64,000 nucleotides of DNA, from contig JAFYME010000013.1 of assembly GCA_017556765.1 (NCBI GenBank), forward strand, positions 1 through 64,000, in the 5' to 3' direction. Shown here piece by piece: positions 43,447 through 52,612 of the stretch; the stretch's first letter is position 1; each line of letters opens with the position of its first letter. A program made the position numbers and the translations under genes. The notes below the pieces were generated by a model. The model did not search any database and had not been told where the DNA came from. It saw nothing but the letters and a program-made list of their open reading frames with translations. The DNA is from Bacteroidales bacterium. Its GTDB lineage: Bacteria; Bacteroidota; Bacteroidia; Bacteroidales; UBA932.

Positions 43447-44595
43447 ATGAGCAGACTTATCGATAATATAGCAGATTTTCTTGCAGAAAACGGATTTGAG
43501 CTTTCGTTTCAGATCCGCCATGATTTCGATGTGATAGTCACACGGACATTGGACGGAAGACACATAAAGGTGATACTCCCGCTGGAAATATCTGCCGGGA
43601 CAATCGAAGAGGCTGAGGCTGAAAGTGAGAATGCGGAATATGCCATAAGGATGATCACAAGAGAAGCCGGTTATCCCCTCATAATAACTGAGGACAGGTG
43701 GAGAAGCCAAAGGCAGATGATGGAAGCCCGACTGCTGGCCCATCTGGAGCTGTTCAGCCAGGCGTACGCCCGCAACTGCGAGGTAAGACGCATAGAAAAG
43801 GCTGAGGCTCAGGAGTTTCTGAACAGGAACCATTCATACGGATACGCCGCATGCAAGTACCGCTACGGTCTGTTTCTGAAAAGGCATACGGGACATATCG
43901 CAGCAGAGATGGGATTCCCGATCAGATCGGGAACGACGAACGGGGAACCGGGAACGACGAACGGGAAGGTAGAAGTGCCGGACGAGAAGGTCGGGAGGAC
44001 TTCGTCACCTGTCATTCTGAACGAAGTGAAGAATCTTTCCGAGGGGACCCTCATCGCAGTGGCGACTTTCTCGAATGCCCGCAGATGGGTCAAGGAAGGA
44101 AAGGAGATACGTTCATACGAATGGACACGCTACGCCTCCCTCCCCGACCTGAGGGTAAGCGGGGGCATGGGCAAGATGCTCAAGGCGTTCATCAAGGAGG
44201 TCAAGCCGGACGACATCATGAGCTATGCAGACCTGGAATGGTCGGAGGGCGAGGTATACGAAAGGCTCGGGTTCGAGGCTGAGACGAGAAAAGAGCCGGT
44301 TACATTTACAATCGACCCGCAGACATGGGAGAGAAAGGCCATCAGGAGATCCCCGGTCAAGCCGGGGATGACTGAAGAGAAACCGGGGATGACTGAAGAG
44401 AAGCCGGGGATGACAGAAGAGAAGCCGGGGATGACAGAAGAGAAACCGGGGATGGCTGAAGAGAAGCCGGGGATGACTGAAGAGAAGCCGGGGATGACTG
44501 AGGGTGACAACGTCATCCCCGACCTGATCGGGGATCTCTTCTTCCGGAACTTCGGAAGCCGCAAATTCAGACTGAAACTGACTGACTACAAATGA
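43447..44595 (+). CDS. GNAT/Mom-like Bacteroidetes protein invaded by repeats
   Basis: 382 residues from ATG at 43447 (MSRLIDNIADFLAENG). An ATG at 43357 lies upstream of the -7 box and is rejected. Core: FLNRNHSYGYAACKYRYGLFL (~124-144), then TLIAVATFSNARRW, SYEWTRYASLPDLRVSGGMGKMLKAFIKE and SYADLEWSEGEVYERLGFE. This resembles Mom-type acetyltransferase-like proteins common in Bacteroidetes; function unknown. Residues ~156-199 are an in-frame repeat insertion, and ~300-363 are PGMTEEK repeats. The stop overlaps the mtgA start by 4 bases. Confidence 0.7.
   Translation: MSRLIDNIADFLAENGFELSFQIRHDFDVIVTRTLDGRHIKVILPLEISAGTIEEAEAESENAEYAIRMITREAGYPLIITEDRWRSQRQMMEARLLAHLELFSQAYARNCEVRRIEKAEAQEFLNRNHSYGYAACKYRYGLFLKRHTGHIAAEMGFPIRSGTTNGEPGTTNGKVEVPDEKVGRTSSPVILNEVKNLSEGTLIAVATFSNARRWVKEGKEIRSYEWTRYASLPDLRVSGGMGKMLKAFIKEVKPDDIMSYADLEWSEGEVYERLGFEAETRKEPVTFTIDPQTWERKAIRRSPVKPGMTEEKPGMTEEKPGMTEEKPGMTEEKPGMAEEKPGMTEEKPGMTEGDNVIPDLIGDLFFRNFGSRKFRLKLTDYK
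43912..44043 (+). repeat. In-frame composite repeat insertion inside the GNAT/Mom-like gene
   Basis: Starts with REP-like palindrome R3 (43914-43938), continues with short GGGAACGACGAAC duplications, and ends with GTCATTCTGAACGAAGTGAAG (44011-44031 region). The latter is the widespread dispersed sequence whose reverse frame encodes the spurious HSERSEESF peptide. Its length is a multiple of three within my boundary error, and it carries no stop, so the frame survives. Confidence 0.75.
44348..44536 (+). repeat. 21-bp coding tandem repeat bounded by inverted REP-like palindromes
   Basis: Palindrome R4 (44348-44372) is followed by 21-bp units encoding PGMTEEK: six full, one partial, one with Thr to Ala. 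An oppositely oriented palindrome R5 (44511-44536) closes the block. Each unit contains CCGGGGATGAC, the palindrome's own right edge, so the array seems to be expanded palindrome sequence. Confidence 0.85.
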
Positions 44596-45332
44596 GAATC
44601 ATTGAAAAGATAAAGCAGGAAGGCATGAAGAAATGGCTGGCAAAGCTGCTTCTGATCAAGCTGCCGCTGGCCTTCATCGCCGTCACGGTCCTCTGGGTGC
44701 TCATGCTCAAATGGGTGCCGGTATGGGTGACCCCGCTCATGGTCTCGCGCAGCATCGAATACCGCAGCGACGAGGATTTCCGCACCCATAAGAAATGGCG
44801 CAGATATGAAAAGATCTCCCCGGAGATGGCCAAGGCCGTCATAGCAAGCGAAGACAACCTTTTTGCAGAACATAACGGCTTCGACTGGAAGGAGATGAGA
44901 AAGGCCATCGAGGACCATAAGAAGAAGGGCAAGAAACTGCGTGGAGCCAGTACGATCAGCCAGCAGACGGCGAAGAATGTATTCCTGTGGCCCAGCAGAA
45001 GCTTCGTCAGAAAGGCCTTCGAGGCCTATTTCACCGTACTCATCGAATGGATCTGGGGCAAGGAACGCATCCTTGAAGTATACCTGAACGTAGCCGAAAT
45101 GGGCAAGGGAATCTATGGAGCTGAAGCAGCAGCGCAGAAATTCTTCAGCAAGAGCGCTGCAGACCTGAACAGGCGCGAGGCATCACTCATTACAGCCTGC
45201 CTTCCGAACCCTATAGACCGTCATGTGGACAAGCCTTCGCAGTATGTAAACAAGAGGGCCGGACAGATACGTGCATTGATTCCTAAGATAGCATACCCCG
45301 AATGGATTGAACATCAAAAAACATCCCGATGA
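44592..45332 (+). CDS. mtgA: Monofunctional peptidoglycan glycosyltransferase
   Basis: 246 residues, GT51 family. N-terminal membrane anchor (~20-40). Catalytic-site blocks: ASEDNLFAEHNGFDWKEM, RGASTISQQTAKNVFLW, KERILEVYLNVAEMGKGIYG and AEAAAQKFFSKSA. Polymerises lipid II without a transpeptidase domain. Translationally coupled to the preceding repeat-containing gene (ATGA overlap), a placement that would make cell-wall synthesis depend on that gene's reading frame staying open. Confidence 0.95.
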   Translation: MRIIEKIKQEGMKKWLAKLLLIKLPLAFIAVTVLWVLMLKWVPVWVTPLMVSRSIEYRSDEDFRTHKKWRRYEKISPEMAKAVIASEDNLFAEHNGFDWKEMRKAIEDHKKKGKKLRGASTISQQTAKNVFLWPSRSFVRKAFEAYFTVLIEWIWGKERILEVYLNVAEMGKGIYGAEAAAQKFFSKSAADLNRREASLITACLPNPIDRHVDKPSQYVNKRAGQIRALIPKIAYPEWIEHQKTSR

Positions 45333-45406
45333 GACTTAGGAACGTCCACAACGGAACCCAGACCCGTTTCTATGGGCTTTTTCGATGGAAATTAAAAACA
45401 GTTTCT

Positions 45407-45414
45407 TATATTTG
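45407..45414 (+). promoter_or_regulatory. -7 box upstream of purC
   Basis: TATATTTG, full consensus, 37 bases before the purC ATG. The rest of the 119-base gap after mtgA shows no other structure. Confidence 0.6.
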
Positions 45415-45451
45415 TGGGTTATTAAACGGATAATCTTAAAACAACAATACA

Positions 45452-46396
45452 ATGGAAGCAATCGTAAAAACTGATTTCAACTTCGAAGGCCAGACAGGCC
45501 ACTATGTAGGTAAGGTACGCGACGTGTACAGCATCAAGGACGAGTATCTCGTGATGGTCGTTTCAGACCGCATCTCAGCGTTTGACGTTGTCCTCCCTAA
45601 GGGTATTCCTTTCAAGGGTCAGGTCCTCAACCAGATCGCCGCCAAGTTCCTCGACGCGACTACAGACATCCTTCCTAACTGGAAGATCGCCGTTCCTGAC
45701 CCAATGGTGACAGTGGGCCACAAGTGCGAGCCTTTCAAGGTTGAGATGGTGATCCGCGGCTACCTCTCAGGCCACGCATGGAGAGAGTACAAGGCCGGCA
45801 AGCGCACTATCTGCGGCGTTGAGATGCCGGAGGGAATGGTCGAGAACCAGAAGTTCCCTACCCCTATCATCACTCCTACAACAAAGGCGGCGGAAGGCCA
45901 TGACGAGGACATCTCGAAAGAGGAGATCATCGCTCAGGGCATCGTGAGCAAGGAGGATTACGAGCAGCTCGAGGCTTACACTCAGGCTATCTTCCAGAGA
46001 GGAACAGAGATCGCCGCAAAGATGGGCCTCATCCTCGTTGACACAAAGTACGAGTTCGGAAAGAAGGACGGAAAGATCTACCTCATGGACGAGATCCATA
46101 CTCCTGACTCATCACGCTACTTCTACGCAGAGGGCTACGAGGAGCGTCTTGCAGCAGGCGAGAAGCAGAAGCAACTTTCGAAGGAGTTCGTACGCGAGTG
46201 GCTCATGGCAAACGGCTTCCAGGGTCAGGACGGACAGCAGGTTCCTGAGATGACAGAGGAGATCGTGAACGGCATCACAGAGCGCTACATCGAGCTTTAC
46301 GAGAACATCGTAGGCGAGAAGTTCGAGAAGGCTGAGGGCACAGACATCCTCGCACGCATCGAGAAGAATGTAAGCGAGTGCCTTGCATCCCTCTAA
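45452..46396 (+). CDS. purC: Phosphoribosylaminoimidazole-succinocarboxamide synthase
   Basis: 314 residues, the longer SAICAR synthetase type found in Bacteroidetes. [40 protein letters not shown] is the ATP-binding N-terminus; [22 protein letters not shown] and [21 protein letters not shown] are diagnostic. Joins CAIR and aspartate in purine synthesis. Confidence 0.96.
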   Translation: MEAIVKTDFNFEGQTGHYVGKVRDVYSIKDEYLVMVVSDRISAFDVVLPKGIPFKGQVLNQIAAKFLDATTDILPNWKIAVPDPMVTVGHKCEPFKVEMVIRGYLSGHAWREYKAGKRTICGVEMPEGMVENQKFPTPIITPTTKAAEGHDEDISKEEIIAQGIVSKEDYEQLEAYTQAIFQRGTEIAAKMGLILVDTKYEFGKKDGKIYLMDEIHTPDSSRYFYAEGYEERLAAGEKQKQLSKEFVREWLMANGFQGQDGQQVPEMTEEIVNGITERYIELYENIVGEKFEKAEGTDILARIEKNVSECLASL

Positions 46397-46420
46397 TGAC
46401 ACACAACCACAGAAAATAAC

Positions 46421-47866
46421 ATGAAAAGAATAACCGCAATTTTCGCCCTGATGCTCTGCATGTGCCTTGCATCAGAGGCGAAACTTGTTCCATCACGACT
46501 CTTCAGCGACGGAATGGTGCTTCAGCAGCAGACCGACGCGAAGATCTGGGGAACAGCATCACCGGGATCACAGATCACCGTAACACCGTCATGGAACGGC
46601 ACAACATATCGTGCCAAAGCTGACAAGGACGGCTCATGGACAGTATATGTCAAGACCCCTGCAGCAAGCTACAAGGCCTATAATGTAACGATAAAGGGAG
46701 ACGGCGAGACTCTCCGCATCAAGGACGTGCTCGTCGGAGAAGTATGGTTCGCATCGGGCCAGAGCAACATGGAAATGCCTATGCGAGGCTTCTACAACTG
46801 TCCTGTCGAGAATGCATTGGAATACATCTGCGCTCCGGCAGCCACAGAGAAGATCAGGATGTTCACAGTTCCGATCAAGCAGTCGTACGAGCCTCTGACA
46901 GAGGTGGAAAGCGAGTGGAAAGGAGCTGAGGCTGCAACAATTCCGGACATGAGCGCCACAGCATACTTCTTCGCCCGCAAGGTCAACGAGATGCTCGACA
47001 TCCCTGTCGGAATCGTATCATGCGCATACGGCGGAGCAAGGATCGAGAGCTGGACTCCGAAGGAGATCCTCGAAACTTATCCGGACGAAGACCTGAGCCG
47101 CGACAGGATCGAGTCGATGGTCCATTACCTCCGTCCATACCTTGCGTACAATGCAATGTTCAACCCTACAAAGGGCTATACTGCGAAGGGATTCATATGG
47201 TACCAGGGATGCTCTAACGTAGGAAAGCACGAGCAGTTCGTAGAACGCATGACTACCCTCGTGAACCACTGGAGAGAGTGCTGGGGAGACACCGAGGCGA
47301 AGATGCCGTTCTATATGGTCGAGCTTGCTCCATACCGCAACAAACCTTACACTCCGACAAGCTATTACGCGCTTCTGCGTCAGGCTCAGCATGAGGCCGC
47401 AAAGTCGATTCCGAACTGCGGAGTAATCGTGACAAACGACCTCGTCAGATCATACGAGATGGACAACATCCACCCGGCAAAGAAGAAGGAAGTCGGCGAC
47501 CGCCTTGCATACATGGCCCTGAACCGCAACTACGGATTCAGCCGCGTTTCATGCGACAGCCCTGAGGCTGTAAAATGCTACCGCATGCAGAACAGCTGCG
47601 AGCTCGCGGTAGAACTGACCAACTCCGAAAACGGCCTCAACAGATGGATGGAGATCGAAGGACTGGAGGTAGCAGGAAGCGAAGGCATCTTCTATCCTGT
47701 GACATATGCATATTTCGAAGGATATCCTAAAGTACTGAGGATCAGGTCTGAATTTGTTCACGATCCATGCGAGGTAAGATACGGATGGGGAGATTTCAAG
47801 CCGGGCAACCTCAAGAACATTGAAGGACTTCCAGTAGCTCCATTCTGGGTAAAGATTGAAGAATAA
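46421..47866 (+). CDS. Sialate O-acetylesterase, secreted
   Basis: 481 residues with a signal peptide ending SEA near residue 21. SGNH-hydrolase block I GQSNMEMP (~113-120), CAYGGARIESW, the GFIWYQGCSNV block, and the late DNIHPAKKKEVGDRLA supplying the catalytic Asp/His. Removes O-acetyl groups from sialic acids or similar glycans. The 24-base gap after purC gives no clear promoter. Heads a three-gene run with SDR and DJ-1. Confidence 0.92.
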   Translation: MKRITAIFALMLCMCLASEAKLVPSRLFSDGMVLQQQTDAKIWGTASPGSQITVTPSWNGTTYRAKADKDGSWTVYVKTPAASYKAYNVTIKGDGETLRIKDVLVGEVWFASGQSNMEMPMRGFYNCPVENALEYICAPAATEKIRMFTVPIKQSYEPLTEVESEWKGAEAATIPDMSATAYFFARKVNEMLDIPVGIVSCAYGGARIESWTPKEILETYPDEDLSRDRIESMVHYLRPYLAYNAMFNPTKGYTAKGFIWYQGCSNVGKHEQFVERMTTLVNHWRECWGDTEAKMPFYMVELAPYRNKPYTPTSYYALLRQAQHEAAKSIPNCGVIVTNDLVRSYEMDNIHPAKKKEVGDRLAYMALNRNYGFSRVSCDSPEAVKCYRMQNSCELAVELTNSENGLNRWMEIEGLEVAGSEGIFYPVTYAYFEGYPKVLRIRSEFVHDPCEVRYGWGDFKPGNLKNIEGLPVAPFWVKIEE

Positions 47867-47872
47867 CACTAT

Positions 47873-48685
47873 ATGAACAAGCTTTTTGACATAACAGGAA
47901 AAGTCGTTGTCATCACCGGAGGCACAGGAGTCCTCGGTAAGGCAATCGCAAAATATCTGGCACTTGAAGGTGCCAAGGTCGTTATCCTCGGACGCAGGGC
48001 CGAGGCCGGAAACGCCATAGTAGAAGACATCAAGGCAGCAGGCGGAGAGGCGATGTTCCTCACCACAGACGTGATGAAGCAGGAGGTTCTCGAGCAGAAT
48101 CTCGCAGACATCGTAGCTGCATACGGACGCGTTGATTCGCTCCTCAACGCAGCAGGCGGCAACATGCCTGGAGCTACGATCGCCCCTGACGGAACATTCT
48201 TCGACCTCAAGCCAGAGGAGTTCCAGAGGGTTCTCGACCTGAACCTTACAGGCACAGTGATTCCGTCACAGGTATTCCTCAAGCAGATGGTCGCTCAGGG
48301 AGAAGGAACCATCGTGAACTTCTCGAGCATGGCCGCATTCCGTCCTATGACCCGCGTGGCAGGATATGCCGCAGCAAAGGCCGGAATCAGCAACTTCACA
48401 GCATTCCTCGCGACTGAGGTAGCCAAGAAGTTCGGAGAGAAGATCCGCGTGAACGCAATCGCGCCGGGATTCTTCCTCACAGAGCAGAACCGCACCCTCC
48501 TGACAAACCCTGACGGCAGCTGGACCCAGAGAGGAGCAGACGTGATCCGTCAGACCCCGTTCGGACGTATGGGCGAGCCTGAGGAACTCTGCGGAACAAT
48601 CCATTACCTGATCAGCGACGCAGCGAAGTTCGTGACAGGCACGGTAGCCGTCGTAGACGGAGGTTTCAACACATTTGCAATGTAA
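47873..48685 (+). CDS. SDR-family oxidoreductase, D-mannonate oxidoreductase-like
   Basis: 270 residues. Rossmann motif TGGTGVLGKAIA near residue 15; NAAGGNMPG; catalytic Ser then YAAAK; C-terminal VTGTVAVVDGGFNTF. The overall pattern (MNKLFDITGKVVVITGG, SQVFLKQM) resembles SDR fructuronate/mannonate reductases of Bacteroidetes. Substrate assignment is inference; other sugar-acid or polyol substrates are possible. Starts 6 bases after the esterase. Confidence 0.85.
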   Translation: MNKLFDITGKVVVITGGTGVLGKAIAKYLALEGAKVVILGRRAEAGNAIVEDIKAAGGEAMFLTTDVMKQEVLEQNLADIVAAYGRVDSLLNAAGGNMPGATIAPDGTFFDLKPEEFQRVLDLNLTGTVIPSQVFLKQMVAQGEGTIVNFSSMAAFRPMTRVAGYAAAKAGISNFTAFLATEVAKKFGEKIRVNAIAPGFFLTEQNRTLLTNPDGSWTQRGADVIRQTPFGRMGEPEELCGTIHYLISDAAKFVTGTVAVVDGGFNTFAM

Positions 48686-48691
48686 AAGACC

Positions 48692-49267
48692 ATGAAAGGA
48701 GTATACGTATTTCTAGCGGACGGATTCGAGGTTTCTGAGGCCTTGACGACCGTAAACATGCTTCGCAGAGGCGGAGTGAACGTGAAGACAGTTTCGATCT
48801 ATGACGACAGGATCGTAACAAGCTCAAACCGTATCCCAGTCGTTGCAGACATGGCTTTCGGAGAGTTCAGGGCATCGACATCTTTCGGCCCATGCCTCCC
48901 TACCGACGTCATGATCTTTCCTGGCGGAATGCCGGGTTCGGCAAACCTTGCAGCCTTCCCTAAGCTCATGGACATCATGCAGCAGCACTATGCGGAAGGC
49001 GGTACCGTAGCTGCCATCTGTGCCGCTCCAAGCGTGGTTCTGAGCCTTCTCCCGGGACTTGAAGGCAAGAAGATGACATGCTATGACGGATTCGAAGAGG
49101 CCCTTGCCGCAAAGGGCGCGGAGTACGTCAAGGAGGGTGTCGTTACAGACGGCAACATCATCACAGGACGCGGTCCGGGCTGGGCCGTAGACTTCGGTCT
49201 GGCGATTCTCACCCACATCAAGGGACAGGAGATCGCGGCCAAAGTCAAGGCAGGTCTCATGTTATAA
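48692..49267 (+). CDS. DJ-1/PfpI family protein
   Basis: 191 residues. Flavodoxin-like fold: GVYVFLADGFEVSEALTTVNMLRRGG, nucleophile-elbow cysteine in AAICAAPSVVL near residue 110, GRGPGWAVDFGLAIL. Closest in pattern to YajL/ThiJ-type protein deglycases or chaperones. Last of the esterase-SDR-DJ-1 run. Confidence 0.92.
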   Translation: MKGVYVFLADGFEVSEALTTVNMLRRGGVNVKTVSIYDDRIVTSSNRIPVVADMAFGEFRASTSFGPCLPTDVMIFPGGMPGSANLAAFPKLMDIMQQHYAEGGTVAAICAAPSVVLSLLPGLEGKKMTCYDGFEEALAAKGAEYVKEGVVTDGNIITGRGPGWAVDFGLAILTHIKGQEIAAKVKAGLML

Positions 49268-49290
49268 GCCATAGCATGCCTTAACAGAAT

Positions 49291-50082
49291 CTAAGACTTC
49301 TTTACAAACAGGATGGCCATCAGCGGAAGCGCAATGATGGCCATCGTTGCGCTTATAGGGAGGTATATCCCAAAGAAATTCACATGATTCGCCACGACAT
49401 AGGTAATCAGCAGCAAACCTACTCCCATGGCGCTTGAAATCATATAATGCTTCCGGATATCCGTGCTTTTGCAAAGAATACGGCTGAGGTTCGGCACGCC
49501 GAGAGAGATGAAACCTATAGGTCCGCAGATCGACACAGCGCTTGTCACCAGGAACATTATGGCCAGAAGTAGCAGCGCTTTATACATGTTGCTCAATTCG
49601 ATTTCTTCCTTCATGTGTCTGGTAAGAGCCTTGGCAGTCCATATGGCCGCTGTCAATCCTATGGCAAATAGTACCAATGAAAAGATTATATCGGATGTCG
49701 TGACACCTTCGAGATTGAAGTTGGCCGCACCCCAGAGATAATACTGCTTCAGAAGGTCTCCGTTCGGGGCGTTCGTCACCACGATCGTACCCAGAGAACC
49801 AATGAACGTACCGAAAAGGATACCGAATGTGATGAGGTTCTGCGTGCTTACCCTCAGGGTCACGAAAAAGCATATGACCGTACATATGAGGGTACATATG
49901 AAGCTTCCTACCGTGAGCGAACACCATCCCGACATGGTAGCGGCTGCAGCTCCAAGACAAGCCGCGCTGCCAAGGCCAAGACTGTACACATCGCCCAGCT
50001 GATTACGCCAGAGATACTGCATCTGTACGCCTCCTATCGGCAGGGCTATTCCAGATATGATTACATATAAAAGACTCAACAT
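49291..50082 (-). CDS. FecCD/BtuC-type ABC permease, N-terminally truncated
   Basis: 263 residues; complete family members are ~330. The protein begins in the middle of the usual second helix (ISGIALPIGGVQMQYLWRNQLGDVYSLGLGS corresponds to the canonical RNPLAxPxxLG block). It then continues normally to CGPIGFISLGVPNLSRIL and the C-terminal helices. The receptor stop codon lies 3 bases upstream of the start, so the missing ~70-80 residues are not hidden nearby. No ATPase or binding protein adjoins it. Probably a decayed or partial cobalamin importer subunit. Confidence 0.75.
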   Translation of the reverse strand: MLSLLYVIISGIALPIGGVQMQYLWRNQLGDVYSLGLGSAACLGAAAATMSGWCSLTVGSFICTLICTVICFFVTLRVSTQNLITFGILFGTFIGSLGTIVVTNAPNGDLLKQYYLWGAANFNLEGVTTSDIIFSLVLFAIGLTAAIWTAKALTRHMKEEIELSNMYKALLLLAIMFLVTSAVSICGPIGFISLGVPNLSRILCKSTDIRKHYMISSAMGVGLLLITYVVANHVNFFGIYLPISATMAIIALPLMAILFVKKS

Positions 50083-50085
50083 ATT

Positions 50086-51897
50086 CTAAAATCTGTATTC
50101 GATTCCACCTGTAAGACTGCGTCCCGGCATAGGATATCCGCTGACTGTCTCGTATCTGCAGTCCAGAATGTTCCTTGCGGAGAATTTCAAGGCAAGACTG
50201 CTTTTTGCGATACTGAAAGTCTTGCTCAGATTGACATCCAGAGTATTCCAGTCCGGCATCTCCCCCATGCTGTCTGTCCTGCCTGCACGAAGCTGCCATA
50301 CCGGAGCCAATGAAATGCCTTTCCATGAAAGGGCGGCGCTAAGTACGACGGTATGACGCGCGACATACGGAACAGGCGTGTCATATGTATAGCTGCCAGG
50401 CGTCTTGTCTATAGCCGACTGGTATGAATATCTTACCTCTGCAGAAGCATTCCAACTACCATTTTCATAAGATGTTCCGGCGAGGAAATCCATTCCGGCA
50501 GAACGCACCTTTCCCACATTGTACGGAGCCCATATGTTCGGATCCTCCTCTGTCGGAGCTGATATAATCTTATCCTTCAATAAGTTATAAAAGACATCAG
50601 CCTTAAGCTTCAGAGTCCACGCCGCATTGACCCTTCGATTGAAATCGATTCCCAGATCTGTCAGCCATGCATCTTCCGGAGCCAGCTGCGGGTTTCCATA
50701 TCCGACATAATAGAGTTCATTGAAGGTCGGAATACGATATGCTCTCCTTCCGAAAGCTACAATATCAAAGCCCTCAAAAGCTGTGAATCTGAGGTCTGCC
50801 GAAGGAGAAAACGCATTCCTTGACAGCCCGTCGCAGTCAAATGCTCCTTCATATTCAAGGGCTACCGTAGCCATGAACCTTTCCGTTCTGAACGATGATG
50901 CAAGGGCAGACAAGGCCGTAAAGCGCGAAGCTTGATAATTCGTAGACTTCAAAGCGTCCCACCGTGCATCCGCCGCCAAAGAGAGTTTCCACCAGTCCTT
51001 TATCTGAAAATCATGGGCTGAATTGAGCTGAATCTCTGTCTGTCCATATCTGCTGTCGCCCCATGTACTTGTATAATAGATATCGTCATATGAGCCTTTA
51101 GCGCTGACCCTCAATGTATACAAAGGACTGAAGTTCTTCCTCAACGTTCCCTGCAGGAAAGCATTCATATCTTTCTGCCTGTCATCGGAAGGATAGGAAG
51201 TCGCTCCGGGAGTTCCCCTTTCAGCTCCATTGTAATAAGCCTTTACGTGATACTCCCCACCTCCCATGAGGCCGAAAAGGTCAATACCGGCACGGGCCTG
51301 CCTGAGATCGTTGTTGGTTCTGCGAAGACCGTCTCCGTAAGGAAAATCGCCCTTGCTGATGATTCCAGCGGCATTTGCCGAAAGCGAGAGTCTGTCGCCG
51401 AGGCGGAAATCAAGTCTCGCTGATGGGAGATATGTACCGAATGAGCCTGCAGAAAAACGGACACGACCGGCAACTGGAGAATCATCGAAAACCGGCTTCG
51501 GGGTTGTGAATGAAACGCTGTTCTGAGCATAATCCACCACAGCGGCGCCATAACTTTCCAGGCCAAGCATTCCCATATCGTTCTGACCTGACTGGACATT
51601 GCCGACCCTCACGCCATCGACATAGATCGCGGTATGGGCGCTTCCCATTCCTCTGAGGCTGACGGTCTTGAGGCCTCCCATACCGCCATTGTCCCCCAGA
51701 TGGAGTCCGGGACTTTGCTGAAGCACATCTGAAATAGAGAATGAATTGTCGACCGACAGGGTATCCGCTCTGGATACTATCACTCCCCTGTCTGCTGTGA
51801 GCGTGACTGCATGCAACGAGTCACATACCGGCTCTTCCAAGCCGTACGGCAAGCCTGCAGACAGCAGGCCCGCTGAAAAAAGAATTGAAAATAACAT
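50086..51897 (-). CDS. btuB: TonB-dependent receptor, BtuB-like
   Basis: 603 residues, outer-membrane beta-barrel. The signal peptide is short; the plug domain carries ADTLSVDNSFSISDVLQQSPGLHLGDNGGMGG and VSLRGMGSAHTAIYVDGVRVG. The barrel has many aromatic-ended strands, and the C-terminal residue is Phe (EYRF). The cobalamin riboswitch directly upstream points to vitamin B12 or another corrinoid as ligand. Confidence 0.88.
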   Translation of the reverse strand: MLFSILFSAGLLSAGLPYGLEEPVCDSLHAVTLTADRGVIVSRADTLSVDNSFSISDVLQQSPGLHLGDNGGMGGLKTVSLRGMGSAHTAIYVDGVRVGNVQSGQNDMGMLGLESYGAAVVDYAQNSVSFTTPKPVFDDSPVAGRVRFSAGSFGTYLPSARLDFRLGDRLSLSANAAGIISKGDFPYGDGLRRTNNDLRQARAGIDLFGLMGGGEYHVKAYYNGAERGTPGATSYPSDDRQKDMNAFLQGTLRKNFSPLYTLRVSAKGSYDDIYYTSTWGDSRYGQTEIQLNSAHDFQIKDWWKLSLAADARWDALKSTNYQASRFTALSALASSFRTERFMATVALEYEGAFDCDGLSRNAFSPSADLRFTAFEGFDIVAFGRRAYRIPTFNELYYVGYGNPQLAPEDAWLTDLGIDFNRRVNAAWTLKLKADVFYNLLKDKIISAPTEEDPNIWAPYNVGKVRSAGMDFLAGTSYENGSWNASAEVRYSYQSAIDKTPGSYTYDTPVPYVARHTVVLSAALSWKGISLAPVWQLRAGRTDSMGEMPDWNTLDVNLSKTFSIAKSSLALKFSARNILDCRYETVSGYPMPGRSLTGGIEYRF

Positions 51898-51950
51898 TAT
51901 TAAAACGCCTTCACGGAAGCCTGCCCCCGGGCTTCGATTGTTTGACTTGA

Positions 51951-52091
51951 CTATGGCAGGTCTTCGGGCTCGTCTCCACTCTCCTGCGCCTTCTCACAGC
52001 AAGAAGCTGCAATGGCATCATGCAGGCGTGTATCGAGACTTACCGCTGCGGGCACAGCTCCGGATTCACACCGGATTCCCTTACTCCATAG
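51951..52091 (-). promoter_or_regulatory. Cobalamin riboswitch
   Basis: Minus strand contains the B12-box core GAATCCGGAGCTGTGCCCGC (52067-52048), CAGCGGTAAGTC after it, and the 3' element GAGCCCGAAGACCTGCC (51971-51955). CTATGG (52091-52086) pairs with CCATAG (51956-51951) to close the domain. The 5' half is short, suggesting a compact variant. A hairpin GAAGCC/GGCTTC at 51916-51935 between the aptamer and the btuB start may be the expression platform. Adenosylcobalamin would repress the receptor-permease pair. Confidence 0.92.
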
Positions 52092-52107
52092 CCCCTTATT
52101 TATGTTT

Positions 52108-52602
52108 TTAAAGGCTCTCGGCCTTCACTATGCTGTCAAAAAGGTTCTGGCAACCCTCTTCAAGCAGATCCAGCACAAGGCCGAATCCTTCTACTCCCAT
52201 GTAGTATGGGTCCGGGATGTATGAGATCTTATGTGTCGTAAGATACTCGGCCATCCTTCTGATCTTATGCGTCGCCTCGACCGACGGAGCGATATGCATC
52301 AGATCCTCATAGTTCTGGTCATCCATAGCGACGATCAGGTCGAAATCATTGAAGTCATACCCGCGCACCTGCCTTGCCGAATGAGTCAGTCCATAGCCGC
52401 GATAAAGGGCCGCCGTACGCATGCGACGGTCAGGATGCTGGCCGGCATGGCCTCCGTAAAGTCCGGCCGAATCCGCCGCAATCTTCTCTGTCATCCCGTT
52501 CTCACGCACGATATGTTCGAATATTCCCTGCGCAGCCGGAGACCTGCATATGTTTCCCAGGCACACGAAAAGGACTTTGTATTTGTTGTTTACTTCTGAC
52601 AT
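52108..52602 (-). CDS. Low-molecular-weight protein-tyrosine phosphatase
   Basis: 164 residues from ATG at 52602 (MSEVNNKYK); the longer frame to 52749 overlaps the preceding gene. The P-loop VCLGNICRSPAAQ near residue 12 holds the catalytic Cys and Arg; the general-acid loop is PDPYYMG near the C-terminus. Often pairs with tyrosine kinases in capsule control, but none is near. Ten bases after the glucosidase gene; the riboswitch begins 17 bases after its stop. Confidence 0.93.
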   Translation of the reverse strand: MSEVNNKYKVLFVCLGNICRSPAAQGIFEHIVRENGMTEKIAADSAGLYGGHAGQHPDRRMRTAALYRGYGLTHSARQVRGYDFNDFDLIVAMDDQNYEDLMHIAPSVEATHKIRRMAEYLTTHKISYIPDPYYMGVEGFGLVLDLLEEGCQNLFDSIVKAESL

Positions 52603-52612
52603 AAGCGATTCA

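Noticed and set aside
43981..44093. HSERSEESF-type peptide in the GNAT/Mom-like gene
   Set aside because: This peptide is a known spurious translation of a dispersed DNA repeat, so I record the DNA element, not a protein domain.
44348..44536. PGMTEEK array as a functional repeat domain such as a cell-surface stalk
   Set aside because: The protein has no signal peptide and the units derive from the dispersed palindrome, so neutral expansion is more likely.
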